Source: GCA-003244245 sp036378735 (GTDB lineage: Bacteria; Actinomycetota; Actinomycetes; Mycobacteriales; Pseudonocardiaceae). From it: DNA of 24,846 nt. The stretch is taken from the NCBI GenBank assembly GCA_036378735.1, contig DASUVX010000165.1:1-24846 (forward strand). Reading direction: 5' to 3'. Positions 14,316 through 22,377 of the stretch are shown in pieces (positions within the stretch are counted from its first letter, which is position 1; every line of letters begins with the position of its first letter). Below the pieces are notes generated by a model, which had not been told where the DNA came from, searched no databases, and saw nothing but the letters and a program-made list of their open reading frames with translations. The position numbers were made by a program, and so were the translations under genes.

Positions 14316-14792
14316 CGCCAAATCCTACTCTCCAAACTTGACGTTACCGTAGGCAGCTTCTATACCCGCCGGGGAAGATCAGTAAACAAACGAATTGCTG
14401 GTTAGCGACCCTTGTCGTAGCCGGCGCGGCGCAGCGCGTCGGCGAGCGGCCTTGCTGCGGTGAGGTGTGTCAGAGAACGGCGCCCCCTCGGCGGGTCATC
14501 GAGCCGCAACGACAAACCGAACTGGCGCTGCGCGGCGACACCACTTTTGGTGCCGGCGGACGTGGCCCACCCAACCGACGCGCTTCTGGCCATGACGGTA
14601 GGGCGGACGGCGTGACCGGACGCCGGCGCAGCCCGCGGAGATTATTCGGGCGTCTCAGCCAAATCAGGGCAATTCGGTTGGTCAGAGGCGCCCCCGGGGA
14701 TTCGTCGCTTCTTACGCTGCGTTGCGTGTTTTGGAGAAGCTTCCCGCCGGTGATGTTGCGGCGTTCCTGAGACGAGCGCGCAAGATGGTGGA
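14316..14792. other. Region without a confident gene
   Basis: Several short frames exist. One on the minus strand (14402-14593, 63 residues, ending 'ADALRRAGYDKGR') has no ribosome binding site. Another on the plus strand from about 14700 to 14837 reads 'SYAALRVLEKLPAGDVAAFL' and 'RRARKMVEWRDV', which looks protein-like and may be the tail of a lost gene. No domain, RNA or repeat was recognised. Confidence 0.3.
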
Positions 14793-15071
14793 GTGGAGGG
14801 ACGTGAGGCTGTTGCCCGCCGGTACGGCGAGCACCTGAGCGACCACGACCTGCTAGTTCTCGCCGAAGGGCGGGCCGCGCAGGTGCCGGTGCTGCGGCGG
14901 GAGCCCGCCCTGGTGCTGGACCTGCTCGACCGCCCAACCGTGACCGATGCCGTTCTCGCAGTGCACCGCGATGAGCCAGGACGGTTTCGCTACGTGTCGC
15001 CCTTCCTGGTGTTCGCCTCGGCGGTGCACCGGATCAGCAACGCGCGCGGTCGGCCGCTCGCCGCTGGCTAG
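14793..15071 (+). CDS. Hypothetical protein, possibly truncated
   Basis: A 92-residue frame from GTG 14793 with clear protein character: 'HLSDHDLLVLAEGRAA' (15-30), 'VLRREPALVLDLLDRP' and 'RFRYVSPFLVFASAVHR' (65-81). It resembles the start of a longer conserved actinobacterial protein of unknown function (from memory, not verified), which would make this a 3'-truncated copy ending in an unrelated tail after 'VHRIS'. The ribosome binding site is weak. It is convergent with selO and ends 9 bp before it. Confidence 0.5.
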   Translation: MEGREAVARRYGEHLSDHDLLVLAEGRAAQVPVLRREPALVLDLLDRPTVTDAVLAVHRDEPGRFRYVSPFLVFASAVHRISNARGRPLAAG

Positions 15072-15080
15072 CTGTCCGTC

Positions 15081-16574
15081 TTAGGTACCGCAGTAGGTGA
15101 CGTGGGGACCGTAGCTCGCGGGTGCCGGCTCGGCGTAGGGCTCCAAGCCTGGACGCTGGCTGAACGGACGAGTCACGACTTCGACGAGGCGGCGAAACGG
15201 CGCCATATCGCCGTCGGTGGCGGCGGTTAGCGCCTCCTCCACGAGATGATTGCGCGGGATGTAGACCGGATTGACCCGGTCCATGGCCGCCGTTACGGCG
15301 TCTCGGTCGGCTGGCAGCAGGGCCTGCCACCGCCCAGCCCACGCGTCGAACGCCTCCGGCTCGGTAAACAGGGACCGCGCCGAGTCTCCCCGCAGGTGCG
15401 ACGACAGCGCCCGGAAGAACTGCGTGAAGTCCACCCGCTGCGCGTGCAGCAGTGCCAGCAGGTCCTGGATCAGCGATTGATCCGGCGCGTCGAGACCGAG
15501 CTTCGCGGCCATGCCGCTTGTCCAGTAGCCCTCGTAGCGCTCGGCGAAGGCGCTCACCGCCTCGGCGGCGGCCTCAACCGCCGCGTCGGTGTTTCCGTCG
15601 ATCAGCGGCAGCAACGTCTCGCCCAGCTGCGCCAGGTTCCACTGCGCGATCCCGGGCTGGTTGCCGTAGGCGTAGCGGCCACCGTGGTCGATCGAGCTGA
15701 AGACCGTCGCGGGGTCAAAATGGTCCATGAATGCGCAGGGGCCGTAGTCGATGGACTCCCCGGAGATCGTCATGTTGTCGGTGTTCATCACGCCGTGCAC
15801 GAACCCGACGAGCATCCAGCCGGCGACGAGCGACGCCTGCACGTCGATGACGCGCTGATAGAACTCCAAGTAGGGGTTCTCCGCCTCGGCCGCGTCGGGG
15901 TGATGGCGCGCGATCGCGTAGTCGGCCAGCCTCCGGACCAGCGCCGGGTCGCCGGACGCGGCGGCGTACTGGAACGTGCCGACACGCAGATGGCTCGCCG
16001 CGACCCGTGCGAGCACCGCACCGGGCAGCCTCGTCTCCCGCACCACCTGCTCGCCGGTGGCCACCACCGCAAGCGCCCGGCTGGTGGGAATGCCGAGCGC
16101 GTGCATCGCCTCCCCGATCACGTACTCCCGCAGCATCGGCCCGACGGCCGCTTTCCCGTCCGCACCTCGGGCGAACGGGGTACGACCGGAGCCCTTCAGG
16201 TGCATGTCGCGGCGGCGCCCTTCACGGTCGAGCAGCTCGCCGAGCAGCAGCGCCCGGCCATCGCCCAGCCGGGGCACGTAGCCACCGAACTGATGGCCGG
16301 CATAAGCCTGCGCGACTGGGCGCACCCCGTCCGGAACCGCGTTGCCGACGAGCAACGCGACGCCGGCCGGCTTTCGTAACTCCTCGGCGTCGGCGCCCAG
16401 CTCGGTAGCCAGTTCTTCGTTGAGCATCAGCAGGTCGGGCGCCGGCACCGATGCCGCCGTCCACGGCTCGGATAAGCGGGGCAGTTCGCGAGCGTAGGAG
16501 TGGTCAAATTCCAACAGTGACTGGGCGGCGACGCTCATGATCCCGAGGGTACGCGTTGCGGCAGGTACGGTCAT
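15081..16574 (-). CDS. selO: SelO/YdiU-family protein adenylyltransferase (AMPylase)
   Basis: A 497-residue pseudokinase-fold enzyme of the SelO (UPF0061/YdiU) family, which transfers AMP from ATP to Ser, Thr or Tyr of proteins and is linked to oxidative stress. Motifs are 'HLKGSGRTPFARGADGKA' (125-142, with ATP-contacting Lys127), 'HGVMNTDNMTI' (260-270, Asp266 and Asn267) and 'SIDYGPCAFMD' (Asp276). These match the catalytic and metal residues known for E. coli SelO. A Cys sits third from the end ('YCGT'), where the vertebrate homologue carries selenocysteine. The ATG at 16574 overlaps the stop of the upstream glycosyltransferase as ATGA, so the long start is preferred over ATG 16538. The gene appears intact. 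Confidence 0.95.
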   Translation of the reverse strand: MTVPAATRTLGIMSVAAQSLLEFDHSYARELPRLSEPWTAASVPAPDLLMLNEELATELGADAEELRKPAGVALLVGNAVPDGVRPVAQAYAGHQFGGYVPRLGDGRALLLGELLDREGRRRDMHLKGSGRTPFARGADGKAAVGPMLREYVIGEAMHALGIPTSRALAVVATGEQVVRETRLPGAVLARVAASHLRVGTFQYAAASGDPALVRRLADYAIARHHPDAAEAENPYLEFYQRVIDVQASLVAGWMLVGFVHGVMNTDNMTISGESIDYGPCAFMDHFDPATVFSSIDHGGRYAYGNQPGIAQWNLAQLGETLLPLIDGNTDAAVEAAAEAVSAFAERYEGYWTSGMAAKLGLDAPDQSLIQDLLALLHAQRVDFTQFFRALSSHLRGDSARSLFTEPEAFDAWAGRWQALLPADRDAVTAAMDRVNPVYIPRNHLVEEALTAATDGDMAPFRRLVEVVTRPFSQRPGLEPYAEPAPASYGPHVTYCGT

Positions 16575-17455
16575 GTTGAGTCCGCGACCCGCTGCATCGC
16601 GTGGAGCACGTGGGCGGCGCCGTCCTCGGTGGCCAGTTGAGTGGCGAGCAGTTGCGCGCGGTGGCGCAAGGCGGGTTCCGCTACCGCGTGCCGGAGCGCT
16701 GCTGCCAGCCGGGCGACTGACAGTTCACGCAGGGGAATGGCGGTACCGGCCACGCCCAGGGCGGTCAGTCGTGCCGCCCAGACTGGCGTATCGAACTGGG
16801 CCGGTAAGGGTATTGCGGGAATACCGGCTCGCAAGCCAGCCGCGGTGGTACCCGCACCGCAGTGGTGGACCACGGCCGCCATCTGTGGAAACAACCAGTC
16901 GTGGGGTACCTCGTCCACGGTCAAGACGTCGTCACCAGTGACGGACAGCCCAGACCAACCGGCTTGGACGATCGCTCTCACCCCGGCCTGCCGCAGTGCG
17001 GCGCCGACGGCAGCGCTGAGTCGCTCGACATTTGGGACCAACCGGCTGCCGAACCCGACGAACGCTGGGGGCGGTCCTGCCTGCAAGAAGTCGATGAGCT
17101 GAGCAGAGGATTGCCAGGCCGGATCCTGGTGCGGCCACCAGTATCCGCACACTTCCATGCCAGCCCGCCAGTCCGCTGGGCGCGCCACCACCGCTGGGGA
17201 GAATCCATGCAGCACCGGCCATCCACGCCGCCCCGCTCGTCGCCGTTCGGCGGCGATGGTCAGCGCGGGCAACCCGAGGCGTCGACGCAACTGCCGCACA
17301 GCGGGGTACAGCAACTGGTCGATCGCCGCTTGGGTGACGTTGCCCACCAGGTAGTTGCCCCATGGCCCGAGCGGCCTGGTGATCGGTACCGGTGCCTGGA
17401 ACTCGCGGGGCACAACGTCGCCGTGCGAGCCCGCAGTGGCGATAAGGATTCGCAC
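16571..17455 (-). CDS. UGT-type (GT1) glycosyltransferase with an apparent internal deletion
   Basis: A 294-residue protein of the GT1 family related to actinobacterial sterol/antibiotic/glycopeptidolipid glycosyltransferases. It begins with the typical 'MRILIATAGSHGDVVP' but jumps at once to 'ITRPLGPWGNYLVG', which in full-length members lies over 100 residues later. Usual length is about 400-430, so most of the N-terminal acceptor-binding domain is missing, in frame. The donor half is complete: 'FVGFGSRL', 'VDEVPHDWLFPQMAAVVHH' and the donor box 'HHCGAGTTAAGLRAGIPA'. GGGGGAA before GTG 17455 is a good ribosome binding site. It is probably inactive as a transferase, although translated. The middle gene of HAD-GT-SelO, it is coupled to selO. 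Confidence 0.8.
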   Translation of the reverse strand: MRILIATAGSHGDVVPREFQAPVPITRPLGPWGNYLVGNVTQAAIDQLLYPAVRQLRRRLGLPALTIAAERRRAGRRGWPVLHGFSPAVVARPADWRAGMEVCGYWWPHQDPAWQSSAQLIDFLQAGPPPAFVGFGSRLVPNVERLSAAVGAALRQAGVRAIVQAGWSGLSVTGDDVLTVDEVPHDWLFPQMAAVVHHCGAGTTAAGLRAGIPAIPLPAQFDTPVWAARLTALGVAGTAIPLRELSVARLAAALRHAVAEPALRHRAQLLATQLATEDGAAHVLHAMQRVADST

Positions 17456-17522
17456 GCTTCCCCCAGCATTCGACAGCCGGCAGGACCGGTGGCGCAGCTT
17501 AGTGATCAGCTCCTATCCAGTC

Positions 17523-18188
17523 TCACCGGGAGATGAGGCTGCCCGGCAGCGCGGTGAGTAGCTCAGCGGGGCCTTCATAGATCTCCGCGGCCCCCGCTTC
17601 ACGCAGCTCATCGCGACCGGTCCCGCCGGTGAGCACGGCGATGCAGGCCAGTCCGGCTTTTTTACACGCCTGGACATCCCAGATGGTGTCGCCGACGAAC
17701 ACCGCCGCTTCGGGGCCCACCTCGGCGCGCTCCAAGGCGATCTGCACGATGTCCGGCGATGGTTTGCTTTCTTGCGCGTCGGTGGCGGCTGTCGCGGCGG
17801 TGATGATGTCGTCAGCGTCCAGCGCGTCGCGCAGTGCGCGCATTTCACGCTCGTTTGCCGAGCTCGCCAGCACCACCCGCAGGCCGCGATGAGCGCAAGC
17901 CCGCAGCAGATCCGCCGCGCCATCGAAGGCCCTCAACCGCGGCCAGTACGGGGCATACAAGGCCGTGTGGGCATCTCGGAGCTCGTCGTCAACCGCACGG
18001 TCACGGTCATCCGGCAGGAGGTGGTCGAGCAGCTTGTCCGACCCCATCCCGATCGCCCGGTGGATACGCGCCATCGCGACGTGGTGACCGTACTGCCGAA
18101 ACGCCTCCCACCAGGTCACGGCGTGCAGGTAATTGGTGTCGACGAGAGTGCCGTCCACATCGAATACCACTGCTACGAGTTCGGCCAT
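17523..18188 (-). CDS. HAD-family hydrolase (phosphatase)
   Basis: A 221-residue haloacid-dehalogenase-type phosphatase with a helical cap. Motif I is 'VVFDVDGTLVDT' (8-19; nucleophile Asp10, acid/base Asp12), motif II is 'VLASSANE' (about 105-112), motif III the Lys of 'SKPSPDI', and motif IV 'VFVGDTIWDV' with the metal-binding Asp. The cap between motif I and II is that of phosphoglycolate phosphatase and beta-phosphoglucomutase relatives, so a small sugar phosphate or glycolate phosphate is the likely substrate. It ends 67 bp before the glycosyltransferase and probably leads the HAD-GT-selO operon. It is divergent from the FAD oxidoreductase gene across a palindrome-rich region. Confidence 0.9.
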   Translation of the reverse strand: MAELVAVVFDVDGTLVDTNYLHAVTWWEAFRQYGHHVAMARIHRAIGMGSDKLLDHLLPDDRDRAVDDELRDAHTALYAPYWPRLRAFDGAADLLRACAHRGLRVVLASSANEREMRALRDALDADDIITAATAATDAQESKPSPDIVQIALERAEVGPEAAVFVGDTIWDVQACKKAGLACIAVLTGGTGRDELREAGAAEIYEGPAELLTALPGSLISR

Positions 18189-18227
18189 GCTCTAGGCTAC
18201 CCACCGCATCGGATCAGCATGCAACCG

Positions 18228-18246
18228 CCACCAAATAATTTGGTGG
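18228..18246. promoter_or_regulatory. Perfect palindrome, candidate operator 1
   Basis: CCACCAAA-TAA-TTTGGTGG is a perfect 8-bp inverted repeat with a 3-bp centre in the gap between the divergent HAD and FAD genes, 40 bp from the HAD start. It looks like the binding site of a dimeric regulator; no such regulator is encoded next to it. Confidence 0.5.
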
Positions 18247-18268
18247 TAAATCCACGCGCCGTCGGGAA

Positions 18269-18285
18269 TATATTCTCAGAATATA
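18269..18285. promoter_or_regulatory. Perfect palindrome, candidate operator 2
   Basis: TATATTCT-C-AGAATATA is a perfect 8-bp inverted repeat around one base, 74 bp upstream of the FAD oxidoreductase GTG and 23 bp from operator candidate 1. The AT-rich sequence and a nearby TATAGC (18292-18297, a possible -10 for the FAD gene) make this the likely control region of the FAD-GH15 unit. It differs in sequence from the other palindrome, suggesting two regulators. Confidence 0.5.
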
Positions 18286-18359
18286 GCACCGTATAGCGTT
18301 TGTTTTAGAGGTCGCCAACCGCGCCTATGGGCTGACTCGGGGGGATTGGAAGGTGTGCC

Positions 18360-19748
18360 GTGGCCGACGTGGTGGTTGCGGGAGCTGGAGTGGTCGGGCT
18401 GGCTTGCGCGCTATTCCTCGGCCGACGAGGGCATGAGGTCCTGCTGCTGGATCGTGATGCTGCACCGCCTGGCGGGAGTCCTGAAGACGAGTTCGAGGGA
18501 TGGACCCGGTCGGGGGTGCCGCAGGCCATCCACTCGCACGTCTTCCGCGCCAGGTCGACTCGGGTGCTGCGGGAGGAGGCCCGTGACGTGATCGATGCGC
18601 TCCTCGAACGCGGCATCACACCTTCCGATGTCCGGTTCGGGGAGGGCTTTGAGGACGATGTGGCGTTGTCGTCTCGGCGACTGGTTTACGAGGCGGTCCT
18701 TCGGCGCAAAGCCGAGGCCGAAGCCCACATCGAGCTGCGCAGTGGCGTTGATCTGGGCGGGCTCATCGCGCGCAGCGACAAGACGGTATCCACGGTGACG
18801 GGTCTGCGGACGCGGGATGGCGAGCAGCTGCACGCCGACCTGGTGGTCGATGCCTGCGGCCGGCGATCTGCTGCTCCGCGATGGTTACGCGAGATCGGTG
18901 AGTCAGCGCCAGTTGAAGTTTTACGCCCGTTCGGGTTGCACTATTTCGCGCGGCATTACCGGCTGCATACTGGTGCTTGCTACCCGAGCACCGCAGTGCC
19001 GGTCAGTCAAGGCACCCCCTATGGATTGTTCGTCGCCTTTGGTGGGGATAATCGGACGTTCTCCCTGGCGGGGGGTCTGTCGAAAGACGATCCACACAAG
19101 GCGGCACTCCGTGACGGCGCGGTCTTCGACCGAGTCTTTTCCGCAATCCCGGCGTTGTCGCCATGGATTGATGCGGGTGTGCCGATCACTGACGTCCATT
19201 TGATGGCGGGGCTGGCGAACCGTCGACGATCCCTGCTCTGCAACGGCGTTCCCACCGTCCGGGGCTACCTCCTGATCGGTGACGCCTCCCTCTACACCAA
19301 CGCGACATTCGGACAGGGCATCGCTTTGGGCTTCTGGCAGGTCCAGCGGCTCGCGCTGCTGTCCAGCCAGATTGGCCAGAACAATGACGCTCTGGTTCGC
19401 GAGCTGGAGGACTGGACTGATCGCACTCTGGGCCCGCGGTTTGAGGCACAGTGCGTGTCGGACGAGAAAATGGTGCAGACGATGCGGGCCGGCATCCACG
19501 GGGCCCCGCTGCCCGAACCGGACAACGCGCGCAAGCCTCTGTTCGCGGTCGCCGCACTTTCCCGCCAGGGCGATCAACTGGCCGCCGCCGCGCTCGCGCG
19601 CGTACAGAACCTGCTCGCCGAGCCGGCGGATCTCCTTGCCGACCCATTGCTAGCTGAACGGGTCCACTCATTGCTCGCCACCGACGCGCCTCTCGGTAAC
19701 GGAATCGGACCCCTGCCGCGCAGCGAGTTTGAGGCTCTCGTGCTATGA
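18360..19748 (+). CDS. FAD-dependent oxidoreductase/monooxygenase
   Basis: A 462-residue flavoprotein of the PHBH-like/FAD-binding-3 class. It has the N-terminal dinucleotide fold 'VVVAGAGVVGLACALFLGRR' with GxGxxG at 8-13, then 'RSGVPQAIHSHVF' (about 52-64), 'ADLVVDACGRRSA' (mid), and the second FAD motif 'YLLIGDASLYTNATFGQGIA' (about 302-321). The substrate is unknown; relatives hydroxylate, halogenate or reduce lipophilic or aromatic compounds. GGAAGG six bases before GTG 18360 fixes the start. It is paralogous to the broken gene at 7377-8026 ('VPQ(D/A)..H(T/S)HV' and 'ADLVVDA.GR.S' shared). It is followed after 55 bp by a GH15-type gene, so the two are likely co-transcribed. Confidence 0.88.
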   Translation: MADVVVAGAGVVGLACALFLGRRGHEVLLLDRDAAPPGGSPEDEFEGWTRSGVPQAIHSHVFRARSTRVLREEARDVIDALLERGITPSDVRFGEGFEDDVALSSRRLVYEAVLRRKAEAEAHIELRSGVDLGGLIARSDKTVSTVTGLRTRDGEQLHADLVVDACGRRSAAPRWLREIGESAPVEVLRPFGLHYFARHYRLHTGACYPSTAVPVSQGTPYGLFVAFGGDNRTFSLAGGLSKDDPHKAALRDGAVFDRVFSAIPALSPWIDAGVPITDVHLMAGLANRRRSLLCNGVPTVRGYLLIGDASLYTNATFGQGIALGFWQVQRLALLSSQIGQNNDALVRELEDWTDRTLGPRFEAQCVSDEKMVQTMRAGIHGAPLPEPDNARKPLFAVAALSRQGDQLAAAALARVQNLLAEPADLLADPLLAERVHSLLATDAPLGNGIGPLPRSEFEALVL

Positions 19749-19803
19749 CCCGGGTCAGCCCGATTCGCCCTCGGCGACGTCGACGCACTGGAGGCTTCGG
19801 ACA

Positions 19804-20934
19804 GTGATCAGCACGAATGTCGACCCGGCTGGTCGGGTAGCCGCGAGCCTCGGCGTCCTGCATGCCGGGCAGCACCCGAGTGGCGGTTACGTGGCCTGCC
19901 CCACCTACCCCACCTACCACTACGCGTGGTTGCGCGATGGCGCGTTTTGCGCCTACGCGCTGGGGCTGCACGGTGCACACGGCAGCGCCGCTGCGTTCCA
20001 TGAATTCGTCACCCGCACCCTGCTGCGGTATCAGGGGTTGTTCGAGGCCGTCACCACACCTGGCGCCGAGGGGGTGCCTGTGGCACAGATGCCCCCGGCG
20101 CGTTTCACGCTGACCGGCCATCCGGAGCCCGGCCAGTCGCCGGGCAGCGGACAACCGGTGGACCAGGCGCCGTGGCCGAATTTCCAGCTCGACGGTTACG
20201 GCACCTGGGTATGGGCGCTGGCCCAGCATGCACGTCACGACCATCCGCTCACCACGGAGCAGCGGCATGCAGTGGCACTGGTCAGCCGGTACCTGCAGGT
20301 CGCGGGAGCGTGGAACTGTTACGACTGCTGGGAGGAAAACCCGCGGTGGCGGCACACTTCCACGTTGGGTGCCGTCATCGCCGGCCTGGCCGCCGCGGCC
20401 GAACTGATCGAGGATGCCGCCGCCGGCGCACACGCCCAGGACCTGCGTGACTTATTGCTGAACGAGCACGTACGGGCGGGGACGTTCGTCAAGCACACCG
20501 GCACCGACGGGGTCGACGCCAGCCTGCTGTGGCTAGCCACACCCTTCGCCGTGATATCCGCCGACGATCCGATCGTGCGCCGGACGGTCGCGCGGATTAT
20601 CGATGAACTCACCGGGCCCAGCGGAGGGCTGCGCCGCTACGTCGGTGACACCTTCTACGGCGGTGGGGAATGGGTGCTGCTGACCGCCTGGCTCGGTACC
20701 CACATGGCGGCGATCGGCGACCTTGATGGCGCAGGTCAACGGCTGGACTGGGTCGAATCGATGTTCACCGCCGAGGGGCAGCTGCCCGAACAGATCACCG
20801 AGCACCCGCAGGCACCGGACATGGTGGCGCCGTGGGTCATGCGCTGGGGGCCAGTAGCCACTCCGCTGCTGTGGTCGCACGCGATGCATCTGGTCCTCGT
20901 ACGGTTCCTGCGCGATGCGCGAAACCTCCGGTGA
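19804..20934 (+). CDS. Minimal GH15-type glucosidase (catalytic barrel only)
   Basis: A 376-residue protein with only the (alpha/alpha)6 barrel of family 15. It has 'YAWLRDGAFCAYALGL' (about 40-55, with Arg44-Asp45), 'QLDGYGTWVWALAQH' (128-142), 'CYDCWEEN' with the likely general acid Glu177/178, and a C-terminal 'LPEQIT' (Glu329, likely base) followed by 'PLLWSHAMHL'. The N-terminal beta-sandwich domain of full-length bacterial members is absent. GGAGG nine bases before GTG 19804 defines the start; a longer frame back to 19729 overlaps the FAD gene. Both catalytic Glu positions are kept, so it may be active on a glucoside. Its tight link to the flavoenzyme suggests a substrate that is both oxidised and deglucosylated, which is inference. 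Confidence 0.85.
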   Translation: MISTNVDPAGRVAASLGVLHAGQHPSGGYVACPTYPTYHYAWLRDGAFCAYALGLHGAHGSAAAFHEFVTRTLLRYQGLFEAVTTPGAEGVPVAQMPPARFTLTGHPEPGQSPGSGQPVDQAPWPNFQLDGYGTWVWALAQHARHDHPLTTEQRHAVALVSRYLQVAGAWNCYDCWEENPRWRHTSTLGAVIAGLAAAAELIEDAAAGAHAQDLRDLLLNEHVRAGTFVKHTGTDGVDASLLWLATPFAVISADDPIVRRTVARIIDELTGPSGGLRRYVGDTFYGGGEWVLLTAWLGTHMAAIGDLDGAGQRLDWVESMFTAEGQLPEQITEHPQAPDMVAPWVMRWGPVATPLLWSHAMHLVLVRFLRDARNLR

Positions 20935-20957
20935 ACGCTGAGCATTGAGCTCAGAAG

Positions 20958-20975
20958 TCCGCCACTACTGGCGGA
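20958..20975. terminator. Hairpin at the end of two convergent genes
   Basis: TCCGCCA-CTAC-TGGCGGA is a perfect seven-base-pair stem 24 bp after the GH15-type stop. It overlaps the last codons and stop of the DUF222 gene on the other strand. It could terminate transcription from the FAD-GH15 unit. Confidence 0.45.
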
Positions 20976-22215
20976 TTCGAGTCAGCTCAGGTCCGGTGTG
21001 GAGAGGATTGCGGCGTGGTGGGCCGCCCAGCCAGGGTGGTGGGTAGAATTCCGGAACACCGGTGGCCATCTCGATTCGCCAGTCGGAATGGTGGATGAGC
21101 CGGTGGTGGCGGCCGCACAGCGCCACGCAGTTGCCGACGCTGGTCGGGCCCCCGTCGGCCCAATAGACCACGTGATGAATATCGCACCATCGGGCAGGTA
21201 TTGCACAGCCCGGAAATGCACATCCGCCATCCCGAACAATCACCGCACGGCGGATCGCGGTGGGTACGGTTCGGTTGGCCCTTCCCACATCCAGCGGTTC
21301 ACCCCGCGCGCCCAGCACCACGGGAATGATCTCTGCGTCGCAGGCGATGCGGCGGGCAATGTCGGCGGTGATCGGGCCGCCCAGCGCCAGCGACGCCGAG
21401 CCGATCCGACCCTGGAGGACTGGCAGGCTCACGGTGACCACGACCTGGGGACGTTCGCCGCCCTCGGTGGGCAGCTCACCGTCGCTCAGCGCGCGCGCCG
21501 CGAGTTCGACCAGGGCGTCGGCGTCGCGTTGCGTCGCGGTGCGCAGGTCGACTTCGACGTCGGTGGCCGGACGGGGCGCGGCCAGCGGGCTCAACGCCGA
21601 ACGCAGGATCTCGGCGGCCTCCCGATCCAGCCATCCCGCCAGCTCATAGCCCCCATCGCGGTCCCGCAAGCGCAACCACCGCCGGGTGTCGGGAGTGTCA
21701 TCGGGGCGCGGACCGTCCTGATCCAGATAAGCCAGCATCCGCTTGCCCAGCACCGCCAGCTGCCCGGCGTCCAGAGTCCGGGCGTGGCGGGCCAGCTCGG
21801 CCTCTAACTCGGCCCGCTGTTCGGCAGACACGTGGGCGGGGACGCGGGCCAGCGCCGAGCGGATCACCGCGACGTCCGCGGCGCCGATCGCCCGCTCGGC
21901 CACCGCCGCCGCGGTGGCCGGCAGCTTCGGCTCCAGCGCGACACCATTGACCCCACGGCCGGGCAGCACATCGGCCGCGGCGTCGACCCGGGCCCGCGCC
22001 TCACCCCGCGACACCCGCGCCACCGCCCGCACCAGCCCCACCGTCGACCCATAACCCTTTGCCGCGGCAATGCCCCGAGAATCGATTTCGGCCACGATCG
22101 ACAACATTTGCGCCCAAGTGGAATGCAACTGCGTTTCCAGCGCGCCCAGCTCGGCGAGCAGCTCGGCATCACTAACCTGCCACACTGCTGGTGGGCACAC
22201 CGGCGCCATCGACAT
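20965..22215 (-). CDS. DUF222/13E12-family HNH endonuclease
   Basis: A 416-residue protein of the actinobacterial 13E12 repeat family. The helical DUF222 domain fills about residues 20-320 and a C-terminal HNH domain covers about 330-380, with 'CAFPGCAIP', 'CDIHHVVYWADGG' and 'NCVALCGRHHRLIHH', giving both Cys pairs and the catalytic His pair. These proteins are multicopy in mycobacteria and presumed DNA nucleases of selfish or defensive character; their function is not settled. The proline-rich tail 'EFYPPPWLGG' recurs in the fragment at 13806-14036. ATG 22215 gives a normal length. The gene looks intact and lies over the 3' end of a broken glycosyltransferase on the same strand, so it probably inserted there. 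Confidence 0.9.
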   Translation of the reverse strand: MSMAPVCPPAVWQVSDAELLAELGALETQLHSTWAQMLSIVAEIDSRGIAAAKGYGSTVGLVRAVARVSRGEARARVDAAADVLPGRGVNGVALEPKLPATAAAVAERAIGAADVAVIRSALARVPAHVSAEQRAELEAELARHARTLDAGQLAVLGKRMLAYLDQDGPRPDDTPDTRRWLRLRDRDGGYELAGWLDREAAEILRSALSPLAAPRPATDVEVDLRTATQRDADALVELAARALSDGELPTEGGERPQVVVTVSLPVLQGRIGSASLALGGPITADIARRIACDAEIIPVVLGARGEPLDVGRANRTVPTAIRRAVIVRDGGCAFPGCAIPARWCDIHHVVYWADGGPTSVGNCVALCGRHHRLIHHSDWRIEMATGVPEFYPPPWLGGPPRRNPLHTGPELTRIRQ

Positions 22216-22377
22216 GACCCAACTCTACGACAGCACCCCGACAAAACCCGGCCGCAGACATCTCAGCAAGAAAAAATCCAGCATCAGACCATGCCGGCAG
22301 ACGGTGGTATGTCGTGACTACATTCCATAAGAAGCAGGCGTACACGAATATGGTTACGGGTGCGCGGGCGGCTCTCG

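Noticed and set aside
14402..14593. 63-residue minus-strand frame ending ADALRRAGYDKGR
   Set aside because: No ribosome binding site and no family; kept only as a note in the region entry.
15246..16379. 377-residue frame antisense to selO
   Set aside because: selO has all family motifs; the antisense frame is Arg/Val/Gln-rich with no recognisable domain.
19186..20433. 415-residue minus-strand frame antisense to the FAD and GH15-type genes
   Set aside because: Arg/Gly-rich shadow crossing two well-supported genes.
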